Positions 1-5,013 of a stretch of 5,013 nucleotides of DNA are shown here, one piece after another (the first letter of the stretch is position 1; every line of letters starts with the position of its first letter). The DNA is from AM-2324 sp042091035 (GTDB taxonomy: Bacteria; Bacteroidota; Bacteroidia; Chitinophagales; Saprospiraceae). The translations under genes were made by a program, and so were the position numbers. The notes under the pieces were generated by a model, which did not search any database, was not told the DNA's origin, and was given only the letters and a program-made list of their open reading frames with translations. Where the stretch lies: the NCBI GenBank assembly GCA_042091035.1, contig JBELIG010000232.1, positions 1 through 5,013 on the forward strand, read 5' to 3'.

Positions 1-762
1 TTCACAATTTATACACTGATTAATCAGCCACATTTATTTTCAAATTATTTAGCCATTGACCCAAGTCTGGATTGGGATAGCCAAAAATTGTTAAACCAAG
101 CAAAAGGAGCACTCACAAGGCAAAATTATAAAGGAAAATCGCTCTTTATATCTTTAGGTGGACAATTACATCTGCAAAATACTGATGTAACTATAGAGAA
201 TGTAATGCAAGACACATCAGCCTTTACACTATTTGCAAGATCAAATATGGCTTTTTCAAATATGGTAGAACAAAACAAAAACAATGGGCTATCTTTTAAA
301 TGGAAGTTCTATCCTAATGATTTGCATGGAACAATTCCATTGCCTTCAATAATGGATGGTTTAATCTTTGATTTTGAATGGTACCAGATGGAAAATATCA
401 ATAAATTCAATGATCCAGAGACTTCAAGAGAAGAATTATTTACCATCATAAACAATCGGGCTAATAAACTGAAGCGTTATTTTGCTTATGACGTTCCGCC
501 TTATCCACAAGACATATTCAATGTGCTTGGTTATATGAGTTTAGACATGGAACAATTAGAAAAATCTAAAATGTTTTTTGAATTTGCTATTAAGTTTTAT
601 CCAAACAGTGCTAACGTTTATGATTCCATGGCAGATTATTATGAAAGAAACAGGGATTACAAAAATGCGTTGAATTTTGTAATCAAAGCTTTTGAAATAA
701 GCGGCGAAGAAAATCATAAGCAAAGGATTAAAGGCCTACAAGAAAAAAATAACAGAGGTTAA
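1..762 (+). CDS. alpha/beta-hydrolase esterase (COG2819/Fes-like) with C-terminal TPR tail, 5'-truncated by the window edge
   Basis: The reading frame is open from base 1 and ends at TAA 760-762, giving 253 residues of the C-terminal part; the true start is upstream of the window. Residues 18-25 read AIDPSLDW, the conserved block (usually AI(D/S)PSLWW) that follows the GHSxGG nucleophile elbow in predicted serine esterases related to enterochelin esterase, so the catalytic Ser should lie just outside the left edge. HGTIPLPS at residues 109-116 matches the family's HGSVPLPS block and supplies the probable catalytic His109. Residues 171-238 look like two TPR units: one from DIFNVLGY to KFYPNS, the other from ANVYDSMADYYERN to KAFEIS. 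Family members hydrolyse esters, but the substrate cannot be read here and an envelope or periplasmic location is only inferred. A TTG at 88 is not a credible start because conserved family sequence lies upstream of it in frame. No close partner gene is visible; the next gene starts 452 bases downstream behind a terminator. Confidence 0.83.
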   Translation, partial: FTIYTLINQPHLFSNYLAIDPSLDWDSQKLLNQAKGALTRQNYKGKSLFISLGGQLHLQNTDVTIENVMQDTSAFTLFARSNMAFSNMVEQNKNNGLSFKWKFYPNDLHGTIPLPSIMDGLIFDFEWYQMENINKFNDPETSREELFTIINNRANKLKRYFAYDVPPYPQDIFNVLGYMSLDMEQLEKSKMFFEFAIKFYPNSANVYDSMADYYERNRDYKNALNFVIKAFEISGEENHKQRIKGLQEKNNRG

Positions 763-1004
763 CATCGTTTTATAATTCCTTGCTAGTACTCTTCTGTTTA
801 CGACAGCTCTCGCGTATTTTCTACCTTTGATTTGTTTACTAAATATATTATCTAGGCAGGCAATGGAAGTATAATTTTATTAGAAGTACTTCGTAAACTT
901 TTATGTCAAAACTTGCTTGAATTAGCAGATTCCTCTTGGTGGTTGTTCATTCTTTTTTTTGTTTTCATATATTAGATGTGAACCGATTATGAGAATGAAA
1001 TCAT
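763..1004. other. intergenic stretch without a protein gene
   Basis: I see no convincing coding sequence on either strand. Plus-strand ATGs are followed within about six codons by stops (for example ATG GAA GTA TAA near 864 and ATG TCA AAA CTT GCT TGA near 902). The longest minus-strand open stretch, near the esterase end, has no start context and no recognisable protein. A perfect 10-base palindrome, GAAGTACTTC, lies at 883-892, and a T-run sits at about 952-960 without a clear GC-rich hairpin before it. The region holds a promoter-like motif and may be transcribed (see the separate entries). Confidence 0.6.
797..829 (+). promoter_or_regulatory. possible Bacteroidota-type promoter inside the intergenic region
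   Basis: TACCTTTG at 822-829 is an exact match to the Bacteroidota -7 element TAnnTTTG. The upstream element is weak: TTTA at 797-800, one base off TTTG, with a 21-base spacer that falls in the usual range. Transcription would begin near 835 and run into the terminator at 1005-1040 with no ORF between. An exact TAnnTTTG is expected fairly often by chance in AT-rich DNA, so this is tentative. Confidence 0.3.
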
Positions 1005-1040
1005 AAAAAAGGAGTTGTGACCACAACTCCTTTTTTTTTT
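835..1040 (+). ncRNA. candidate small RNA or long 3' UTR ending at an intrinsic terminator
   Basis: This is an inference from layout: a promoter-like TAnnTTTG at 822-829, about 170 bases with no usable ORF, then a strong intrinsic terminator. A transcript of roughly 200 nt would result. It does not resemble any RNA family I recognise (not tRNA, 6S, tmRNA, RNase P or a known riboswitch). The alternative is that the stretch is simply the 3' untranslated region of the esterase mRNA, whose stop lies 242 bases before the terminator stem; no better terminator was found closer to that stop. Confidence 0.2.
1005..1040 (+). terminator. strong intrinsic (Rho-independent) terminator
   Basis: The arms GGAGTTGT (1011-1018) and ACAACTCC (1023-1030) pair perfectly around a GACC loop. 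The stem is extended by A6 (1005-1010) pairing with the start of a ten-base T tract (1031-1040). The T tract on the plus strand makes it a terminator for rightward transcription, most likely of the esterase gene or of a small RNA upstream of it. The A-run would also let it work on the minus strand, but no minus-strand gene is seen to the right. It insulates the adhesin gene from upstream transcription. Confidence 0.9.
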
Positions 1041-1119
1041 ATTTGTTTACATAAAAATCTTGAATATTTCGATTTTTCAAATATTTCTTTGGAGAACTAA
1101 TGTTGTCCAGGGATTTTAA

Positions 1120-1150
1120 TTTGTCAAATATTATTCAATTGTATACTTTG
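1120..1150 (+). promoter_or_regulatory. probable promoter of the large adhesin gene
   Basis: TTTG at 1120-1123 and TATACTTTG at 1142-1150 resemble the -33 (TTTG) and -7 (TAnnTTTG) elements used by the primary sigma factor of Bacteroidota. The -7 match is imperfect: TA lies three bases (or, using the second TA, one base) before TTTG rather than two. The spacer of 18 to 20 bases fits. It lies just downstream of the terminator and about 64 bases before the ATG, implying a leader of roughly 55-60 nt. No Shine-Dalgarno sequence is seen before the start, which is usual in this phylum. Confidence 0.45.
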
Positions 1151-1213
1151 TGTTAAATAACCAATTGCTCCAAATAACCACACGGCATTCAATTTATGTA
1201 ATTAAATACCTCA

Positions 1214-1327
1214 ATGCTCATGAGTAAACCTCTACAATCTCCAAGCAAAGGCAACAGATCTTTCTTTATGTTGTCGGTCTTTTGTATTCTATTTCAGTCA
1301 TTTATTGCCTCAAATCCTTTGTTGGCA
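1214..1327 (+). other. signal peptide of the adhesin (residues 1-38)
   Basis: A basic n-region (Lys5, Lys12, Arg15) is followed by a hydrophobic core at 17-32 (SFFMLSVFCILFQSFIA) and a small-residue stretch with a likely signal peptidase I site after Ala38 (LLA|SS), or less likely after Ala32. Cys24 lies inside the hydrophobic core and is not in a lipobox (preceded by SVF), so a lipoprotein is unlikely. Sec export to the periplasm is consistent with later type IX secretion across the outer membrane. Confidence 0.8.
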
Positions 1328-4300
1328 TCTTCTCCAAGGGTCATTCATTATGAATCTGATATTATGAGGCAGGCTTATAATTTGGAGGGATCTGACAGAA
1401 TAATAATTGAGGGACTAGAATGCGGCGAAGAATATCAGTTCAATGTAAATAGCTTCCAAAGTGAAGCCTTCGTTGGTATCAAAGCAGTGAACGGTATAAG
1501 ACTTAGTCCTAACCAAAGCCGTCATCGTTTTATTGCGGAGACTCGGAATGAGTTGACTCTGAGCCTTTCAGATTTGAATCAAGATTTTATTTTTTCACTT
1601 TCAAAAGTAATAAAAGATGAGCCTGAGCCTGCTAGTCAAAATATGATGGCAGTTATTAGTGCATCAGATGCTAGTGCTCAGACATTGATACAGGATGTCT
1701 TTATTGGTGGTGGTTGTTTCGATATTTCTGGAATAGACTACATTGGAGACAATAGGGCAAAAGGTGAGTTTATTAATGGAGGTACTAATATTGGTATAGA
1801 TGACGGTGTAATCCTTAGTACAGGAAGAAGATGGACTTGCTCAGGTCCAAACGCCGCTGGTGGAGTTAGTGCTGATAATAATGAACCTGGAGATAACGAC
1901 CTTACTCAGTTATCTGGGGTCGCAACTAATGATGCTGCAATTTTGGAATTTGACTTTATTCCTACAACGGATGAGATTTCGTTTGAATATGTATTTGCTT
2001 CAGAGGAGTATTGTCAATATGCAACACCTGGAGCACTTTATAATGACGTATTTGGTTTTTTTCTTAGTGGTCCTGGCATAAATGGTCCATTTTCTGATGC
2101 AGCAATAAATATTGCTGTTTTACCTACGGGGCAGAATGTATCTATTGCTAATGTAAATCACTATACAAATCAAACCTTTTATGTGAGTAATGGAATAGCC
2201 CAAACTAATGATAATGGGGGTGGTTGTAATCTGGGTGGAGGTCATCCATTTGGATCTGTACCGGCTATAAATGAACTTGCTTATAATGGTTTTACGGTTG
2301 TATTAACAGCAACCGCTGTGATTCCACAACCTTGTCAAACTTATCATATAAAATTGGCAATTGCAGATGGAACAGATGATACATTAGACTCTGCTATTTT
2401 CTTGGGATCGAATAGTTTTTCTGCTGGTGTACCAGTTACCGGGACTGCAGTGAATCCTTTGAATAACCAAGATAGTGGTTACGAAACCTGCGACGGCTTT
2501 TATTTTGAATTTTGTCGAGACCCTGATTCTGATATCACTATTGATCAAGTTGCGTCTTACACTATTTCTCCGTCAAGTACAGCTACTGCAGGAGTGGATT
2601 ACACTAATATTCCACTTAGTGTTACCATTCCAGCTGGCCAGGCTTGCGTACAATTACCAATAGATGTATTTGAGGATAATATAACAGAGGGTCCAGAGAC
2701 CATTATATTAGAAATGGATGAAGCTTGTACTTGTGCTGCTTCGCAAGTAGAGTTTACAATTGATGATACTATACCTTTGGAATCCGATATACCCGATATA
2801 AATGAATGTGGAACAGGGCCTATTTCTATAAGTGCAAATCCAAATGGAGGGGTAGAACCTTATTCATACGTGTGGAGTAGTGGGGGTACGTCTGCAACAG
2901 AGAGTTATACGCCAGTTGGGACTGAAACTCTTTTTGTAACGATAACAGATGCCTGTGATAATGAGATAGTGGATGAAGTGGATGTGTCTTTGGTTGAGCC
3001 ACCTACAGCTGACTTGTCTGGGGCAGGTGTTATTTGTTCTAACGATGGTACTTCTTCTGTGGATCTAAGTATAGTGTTTACGGGGACGGGACCTTGGACT
3101 TTTGTATATAATGATGGAACATCAGATGTAGAGCTTACGACATCTGATAACCCTTATATCTTGACTGTTTCAGATCCGGCTAATTATAGCTTAGTGTCTG
3201 TTACTGCGGATAGTGGAAATTGTGTAGGCACGGTGAGCGGGTCAGCGGATATTACAGAATCTACAATTGAACCTACCGCAAGTACTACAGATCCTTCATG
3301 TAATGGCTTGGCAGATGGAAGTATTTCTGTGTCTGTAAGTGGAGGAAATGCACCTTATACATATACCTGGTCTGATACCAACCTAAGTGGACAGAATCCA
3401 ACGGGTATTGGCGTGGGTACCTATGATGTGACTGTTACTGATTTAGATGGTTGTGAGGGGACTACGAGTATTACACTTTCTGAACCTGATCCTCTTGAGG
3501 CCAGCATAGATCCACCATTAAATATAGATTGTAATAATTCAAATGGATCAGCATCTGTAAATGTTACAGGAGGAACAAGTCCATATACCTATCTATGGAG
3601 TAACGGCGATAGTGGATCCTCCTTATCGACTGCAGTAAGTGGAACCTTCTCAGTCACGGTAACGGATACAAATGGATGTGAAGATACAGCTGATGTTACC
3701 ATAACTGAGGATCTTACGCTACCAGTTGCAGTTGGTGTGAGTACCGGTATTATTGATTGTAATAATTCAACTATAACTATAGATGGTGTAGGTTCTTCAA
3801 CAGGACCTTCATTTACTTATTTGTGGACGACTAGTGATGGAACTATAGATAGTGGTCAGAATACTTTAAACCCAACAGTCAGCAGTGCAGGTACTTATAC
3901 ATTGACGGTTACGAATACAGATAATGGCTGTGAGGAGACGGTAGATGTTGTTGTTGGGGAGGATTTGAATGAACCAATTGCGGTAGCTAATGGAGGAGCA
4001 ATAGATTGTGCGAACACTTCAATAATTATTGACGGTATTGGTTCGGATATTGGGGCAGAATTTACTTATTTGTGGACTGCCTCCGGAGGTGGAAACATTG
4101 TCAATGGCTCCACGACTTTAAGCCCTACTGTAGATGCGGCTGGCACATATACTCTGACGGTTACAAATACAAATAATGGTTGTACGTCTACAGAAACTGC
4201 AGATGTTACAGAAGATCTTACACCGCCCACTATAAATTTGAGTGCAGATGAAATTACGTGTGCGATTACTAGCATAAATATTAGTGGTTCTACTTCAGCT

Positions 4301-5013
4301 GGTTCTGGAGCAACAATTACTTGGACGACTGGAGATGGAAATATAGTCAGTGGAGAAACTACGCTCAATCCTGAGGTAGATATGATAGGAACCTATACCA
4401 TTACAGTTATAGATCCTAGTAATGGTTGTGATAATACAGCGAGTATCACTGTAGGAGAAAATATTACTCCTCCAAATGCTGATGCAGGACCCAATATGGT
4501 TTTGGATTGTAATAATAGCAGCGTTACACTGGATGCTTCAGGCTCCTCTGGGCAAGGAAACTTATCCTATCAATGGAGTACAAGTACTGGAAATATTGTG
4601 AGTGGTGCTAATACTGCAAATCCTGTTGTAGACCAGATTGGCGTTTACGATGTTGAAATTACTGATGCAGAAAATGGTTGTACCAGCATAGCAAGTGTTG
4701 TAGTTACTGAAGACTTCAGTACGCCTAATATAGTTATCGCAGCTCCTCCATTCTTAGATTGTAACAACGTTAATGATATTATCGATGCCTCAGCAAGTGA
4801 TAATGGCCCAAATTACTCGTACCAATGGACAACAAGTAATGGAGTTATTGAGTCAGGAGGAAATACATTAACTCCCACTGTAAGCTCTGAAGGTGTTTAT
4901 GAATTGGAAATTATTAATACAAGCAATGGTTGTTCAAGCGTAGAGAGTGTTGAAGTCTTTTCGGACTTTACATTACCTTTTGCGGAAGCTGGACCTGGAG
5001 CAGAATTGACTTG
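1214..5013 (+). CDS. giant secreted surface protein: choice-of-anchor L, Calx-beta-like, SprB and Ig/PKD-like repeats (3'-truncated by the window edge)
   Basis: One frame stays open for 1266 codons and leaves the window without a stop. An in-frame TAA at 1199-1201 bars any upstream extension, so the start is ATG 1214 or ATG 1220 (MLMSKP or MSKP); neither has a Shine-Dalgarno site. Order by residue: signal peptide 1-38; unassigned region 39-159; choice-of-anchor L domain 160-405; Calx-beta-like domain 420-520; Ig-like domains 521-597 and 598-684; SprB repeat 685-760; SprB-like repeat 761-832; 84-residue repeats from 833 to the edge. Composition is rich in Thr, Ser, Gly, Asn and Asp and poor in Lys and Arg after the first 150 residues, typical of extracellular beta-sandwich stalks. 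Known proteins of this build are exported by the type IX system and act as adhesins or gliding-associated filaments; that role is inferred here, since the C-terminal sorting domain is outside the window. The gene appears to be transcribed from its own promoter. It is not SprB itself as far as can be seen, so no symbol is given. Confidence 0.93.
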   Translation, partial: MLMSKPLQSPSKGNRSFFMLSVFCILFQSFIASNPLLASSPRVIHYESDIMRQAYNLEGSDRIIIEGLECGEEYQFNVNSFQSEAFVGIKAVNGIRLSPNQSRHRFIAETRNELTLSLSDLNQDFIFSLSKVIKDEPEPASQNMMAVISASDASAQTLIQDVFIGGGCFDISGIDYIGDNRAKGEFINGGTNIGIDDGVILSTGRRWTCSGPNAAGGVSADNNEPGDNDLTQLSGVATNDAAILEFDFIPTTDEISFEYVFASEEYCQYATPGALYNDVFGFFLSGPGINGPFSDAAINIAVLPTGQNVSIANVNHYTNQTFYVSNGIAQTNDNGGGCNLGGGHPFGSVPAINELAYNGFTVVLTATAVIPQPCQTYHIKLAIADGTDDTLDSAIFLGSNSFSAGVPVTGTAVNPLNNQDSGYETCDGFYFEFCRDPDSDITIDQVASYTISPSSTATAGVDYTNIPLSVTIPAGQACVQLPIDVFEDNITEGPETIILEMDEACTCAASQVEFTIDDTIPLESDIPDINECGTGPISISANPNGGVEPYSYVWSSGGTSATESYTPVGTETLFVTITDACDNEIVDEVDVSLVEPPTADLSGAGVICSNDGTSSVDLSIVFTGTGPWTFVYNDGTSDVELTTSDNPYILTVSDPANYSLVSVTADSGNCVGTVSGSADITESTIEPTASTTDPSCNGLADGSISVSVSGGNAPYTYTWSDTNLSGQNPTGIGVGTYDVTVTDLDGCEGTTSITLSEPDPLEASIDPPLNIDCNNSNGSASVNVTGGTSPYTYLWSNGDSGSSLSTAVSGTFSVTVTDTNGCEDTADVTITEDLTLPVAVGVSTGIIDCNNSTITIDGVGSSTGPSFTYLWTTSDGTIDSGQNTLNPTVSSAGTYTLTVTNTDNGCEETVDVVVGEDLNEPIAVANGGAIDCANTSIIIDGIGSDIGAEFTYLWTASGGGNIVNGSTTLSPTVDAAGTYTLTVTNTNNGCTSTETADVTEDLTPPTINLSADEITCAITSINISGSTSAGSGATITWTTGDGNIVSGETTLNPEVDMIGTYTITVIDPSNGCDNTASITVGENITPPNADAGPNMVLDCNNSSVTLDASGSSGQGNLSYQWSTSTGNIVSGANTANPVVDQIGVYDVEITDAENGCTSIASVVVTEDFSTPNIVIAAPPFLDCNNVNDIIDASASDNGPNYSYQWTTSNGVIESGGNTLTPTVSSEGVYELEIINTSNGCSSVESVEVFSDFTLPFAEAGPGAELT
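1328..1690 (+). other. unassigned N-terminal region of the adhesin (residues 39-159)
   Basis: About 120 residues lie between the signal peptide and the choice-of-anchor L domain. Unlike the rest of the protein the region contains many charged residues (Arg, Lys, Glu), for example RIIIEGLECGEEYQF and HRFIAETRNELTLSL. Alternating hydrophobic residues suggest beta strands, possibly a small beta-sandwich, followed by a linker with EPEPAS and SASDASAQ before QDVFIGGGC. I do not recognise the fold or a family. Confidence 0.5.
1691..2428 (+). other. choice-of-anchor L domain (residues 160-405)
   Basis: The hallmarks appear in order: VFIGGGCFDIS at 162-172, GIDDGVILSTG following, a DNDLTQLSG block, FASEEYCQY from residue 261, NDVFGFFLSGPG from 277, NIAVLPTG from 299 and the closing KLAIADGTDD...DSAIFLGSNSF at 380-402. 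This family of roughly 200-250 residues is found in secreted bacterial proteins whose C-termini carry various sorting or anchoring signals, hence the name; its binding function is not established. The Asp-rich loops could bind metal, which is inference. Length and motif order indicate an intact domain. Confidence 0.88.
2471..2773 (+). other. Calx-beta-like domain (residues 420-520)
   Basis: The segment has the layout of bacterial Calx-beta domains: TATAGVDYT at about 457-464, a strand with IPAGQ, then VFEDNITEGPETIILEM from about 486 and a closing FTIDDT. The DxxxEGxE-type signature is present as DNITEGPE (488-495). Such domains bind calcium in several adhesins and exchangers. Here extra cysteines appear (CVQL, ACTCAAS), suggesting disulfides. 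Confidence 0.72.
2774..3265 (+). other. two Ig/PKD-like domains (residues 521-597 and 598-684)
   Basis: The first contains the GGVEPYSYVWSSGG core (Pro-Tyr-x-Tyr-x-Trp) and ends in LFVTITDACDNE and a VEPP linker. The second has the GTGPWTFVYNDG core, seen in Ig-like modules beside SprB repeats in gliding-associated proteins, and a Cys pair around 608 and 673. Both are predicted to be beta-sandwich spacers that extend the adhesin stalk. They are less similar to each other than the downstream repeats are. Confidence 0.6.
3266..3493 (+). repeat. SprB-type repeat (residues 685-760)
   Basis: This unit matches the SprB repeat pattern well: TDPSCNGLADGSISVSVSGG, then PYTYTWSD, a turn with GIGVGTYDVTVTD, then DGCEGTTSITLSEPDP. 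SprB repeats occur in large mobile surface adhesins of gliding Bacteroidota. Two cysteines (in PSCNG and DGCEG) bracket the core. Confidence 0.82.
3494..3709 (+). repeat. SprB-like repeat with hybrid edges (residues 761-832)
   Basis: The core (GSASVNVTGG, PYTYLWSNGDSG, SGTFSVTVTDTNGCEDT) is SprB type. The start (IDCNNSNG) and the exit into TEDLTLP match the following 84-residue repeats. A 16-base run, GATTGTAATAATTCAA, at 3527-3542 recurs exactly at 3755-3770 in the next repeat. The unit therefore looks intermediate between the two repeat classes. Confidence 0.7.
3710..5013 (+). repeat. tandem array of 84-residue Ig/PKD-like repeats: five full copies and one partial
   Basis: Copies begin at 3710, 3962, 4214, 4460, 4712 and 4964, giving unit lengths of 252, 252, 246, 252 and 252 bases (84, 84, 82, 84 and 84 residues); the sixth is cut by the window edge. 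Each opens with a linker of the form (E)DLTxP (variants DLNEP, DLTPP, NITPP, DFSTP, DFTLP). A Cys follows at unit position 16-17 (usually DC-N-N/T), then a Y/T-x-W core, a G-x-I-x-S/N-G turn, a T-x-x-P-x-V strand, G-x-Y and finally NGC near position 74. The two Cys per unit could form a disulfide across each sandwich. Copies 1 and 2 are the most alike at DNA level, sharing TTTACTTATTTGTGGAC (3812-3828 and 4061-4077). The likely role is a rigid stalk holding a distal domain away from the cell. Confidence 0.85.

Noticed and set aside
88..90. TTG as the start codon of the esterase gene
   Set aside because: The same frame is open to base 1 and encodes the conserved AIDPSLDW block before this codon, so the gene begins outside the window.
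763..850. Minus-strand open stretch at the esterase 3' end as a small gene
   Set aside because: It has no good start, is interrupted by stops on its upstream side, overlaps the end of the esterase frame and has no recognisable product.
883..892. Perfect palindrome GAAGTACTTC as an operator
   Set aside because: A single 10-base palindrome in AT-rich DNA without a second copy or a nearby regulator gene is weak evidence.
1214..1327. Lipoprotein signal because of Cys24 in the hydrophobic core
   Set aside because: The residues before the Cys (SVF) do not form a lipobox and the hydrophobic segment continues past it.
1860..2081. 73-codon plus-strand open frame in another phase
   Set aside because: It overlaps the choice-of-anchor L coding sequence, whose frame shows clear conserved motifs; the alternative translation resembles nothing.
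2475..2663. 62-codon plus-strand open frame in another phase
   Set aside because: It overlaps the Calx-beta-like coding region and is a by-product of that frame's codons, with no support of its own.
3527..3770. Direct DNA repeats considered as a CRISPR array or mobile element ends
   Set aside because: The repeats keep the reading frame, encode the same peptide (DCNNS) and lack unique spacers of constant size, inverted termini or a transposase.
4066..4368. 100-codon open frame on the minus strand
   Set aside because: It lies wholly inside the repeat array of the large plus-strand gene, has a low-complexity Val/Pro-rich translation and no start context; it is a shadow of the repeat codons.

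Overview
This AT-rich window looks like it comes from a Bacteroidota genome, most likely a marine or gliding lineage such as Saprospiraceae, Chitinophagales or Flavobacteriales. The evidence is protein architecture: a giant secreted protein combines a choice-of-anchor L domain, a Calx-beta-like domain, SprB-type repeats and Ig/PKD-like repeats, a combination typical of type IX secretion (T9SS) surface proteins in that phylum. Promoter-like sequences of the Bacteroidota type (TTTG ... TAnnTTTG) and the absence of a clear Shine-Dalgarno site agree with this. The genus cannot be fixed from this window.

Layout: positions 1-762 hold the 3' part of a plus-strand gene for an alpha/beta-hydrolase esterase (COG2819/Fes-like type) with a C-terminal TPR tail; its 5' end lies outside the window. 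Positions 763-1213 carry no convincing protein gene. This stretch contains a strong intrinsic terminator (1005-1040), a promoter-like motif at 797-829 that with the terminator could bound a small RNA of about 200 nt, and a second promoter-like motif at 1120-1150 that fits the next gene. Positions 1214-5013 are one uninterrupted reading frame of 1266 codons that runs off the right edge.

The large protein reads, in order: signal peptide; an unassigned N-terminal region of about 120 residues; choice-of-anchor L domain; Calx-beta-like domain; two Ig-like domains; one clear SprB repeat; one repeat intermediate between the SprB type and what follows; then five complete and one partial copy of a very regular 84-residue Ig/PKD-like repeat with two cysteines per copy. 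The C-terminus, where a T9SS sorting domain would be expected, is not in the window. The protein is probably an exported surface adhesin or gliding-associated filament. The esterase and the adhesin are separated by a terminator and a new promoter, so they are probably transcribed independently and nothing links them functionally.

No transposase, CRISPR array, tRNA or rRNA was seen. The most noteworthy points are the regular repeat array with its apparent SprB hybrid repeat, the unassigned N-terminal region, and the possible small RNA unit.
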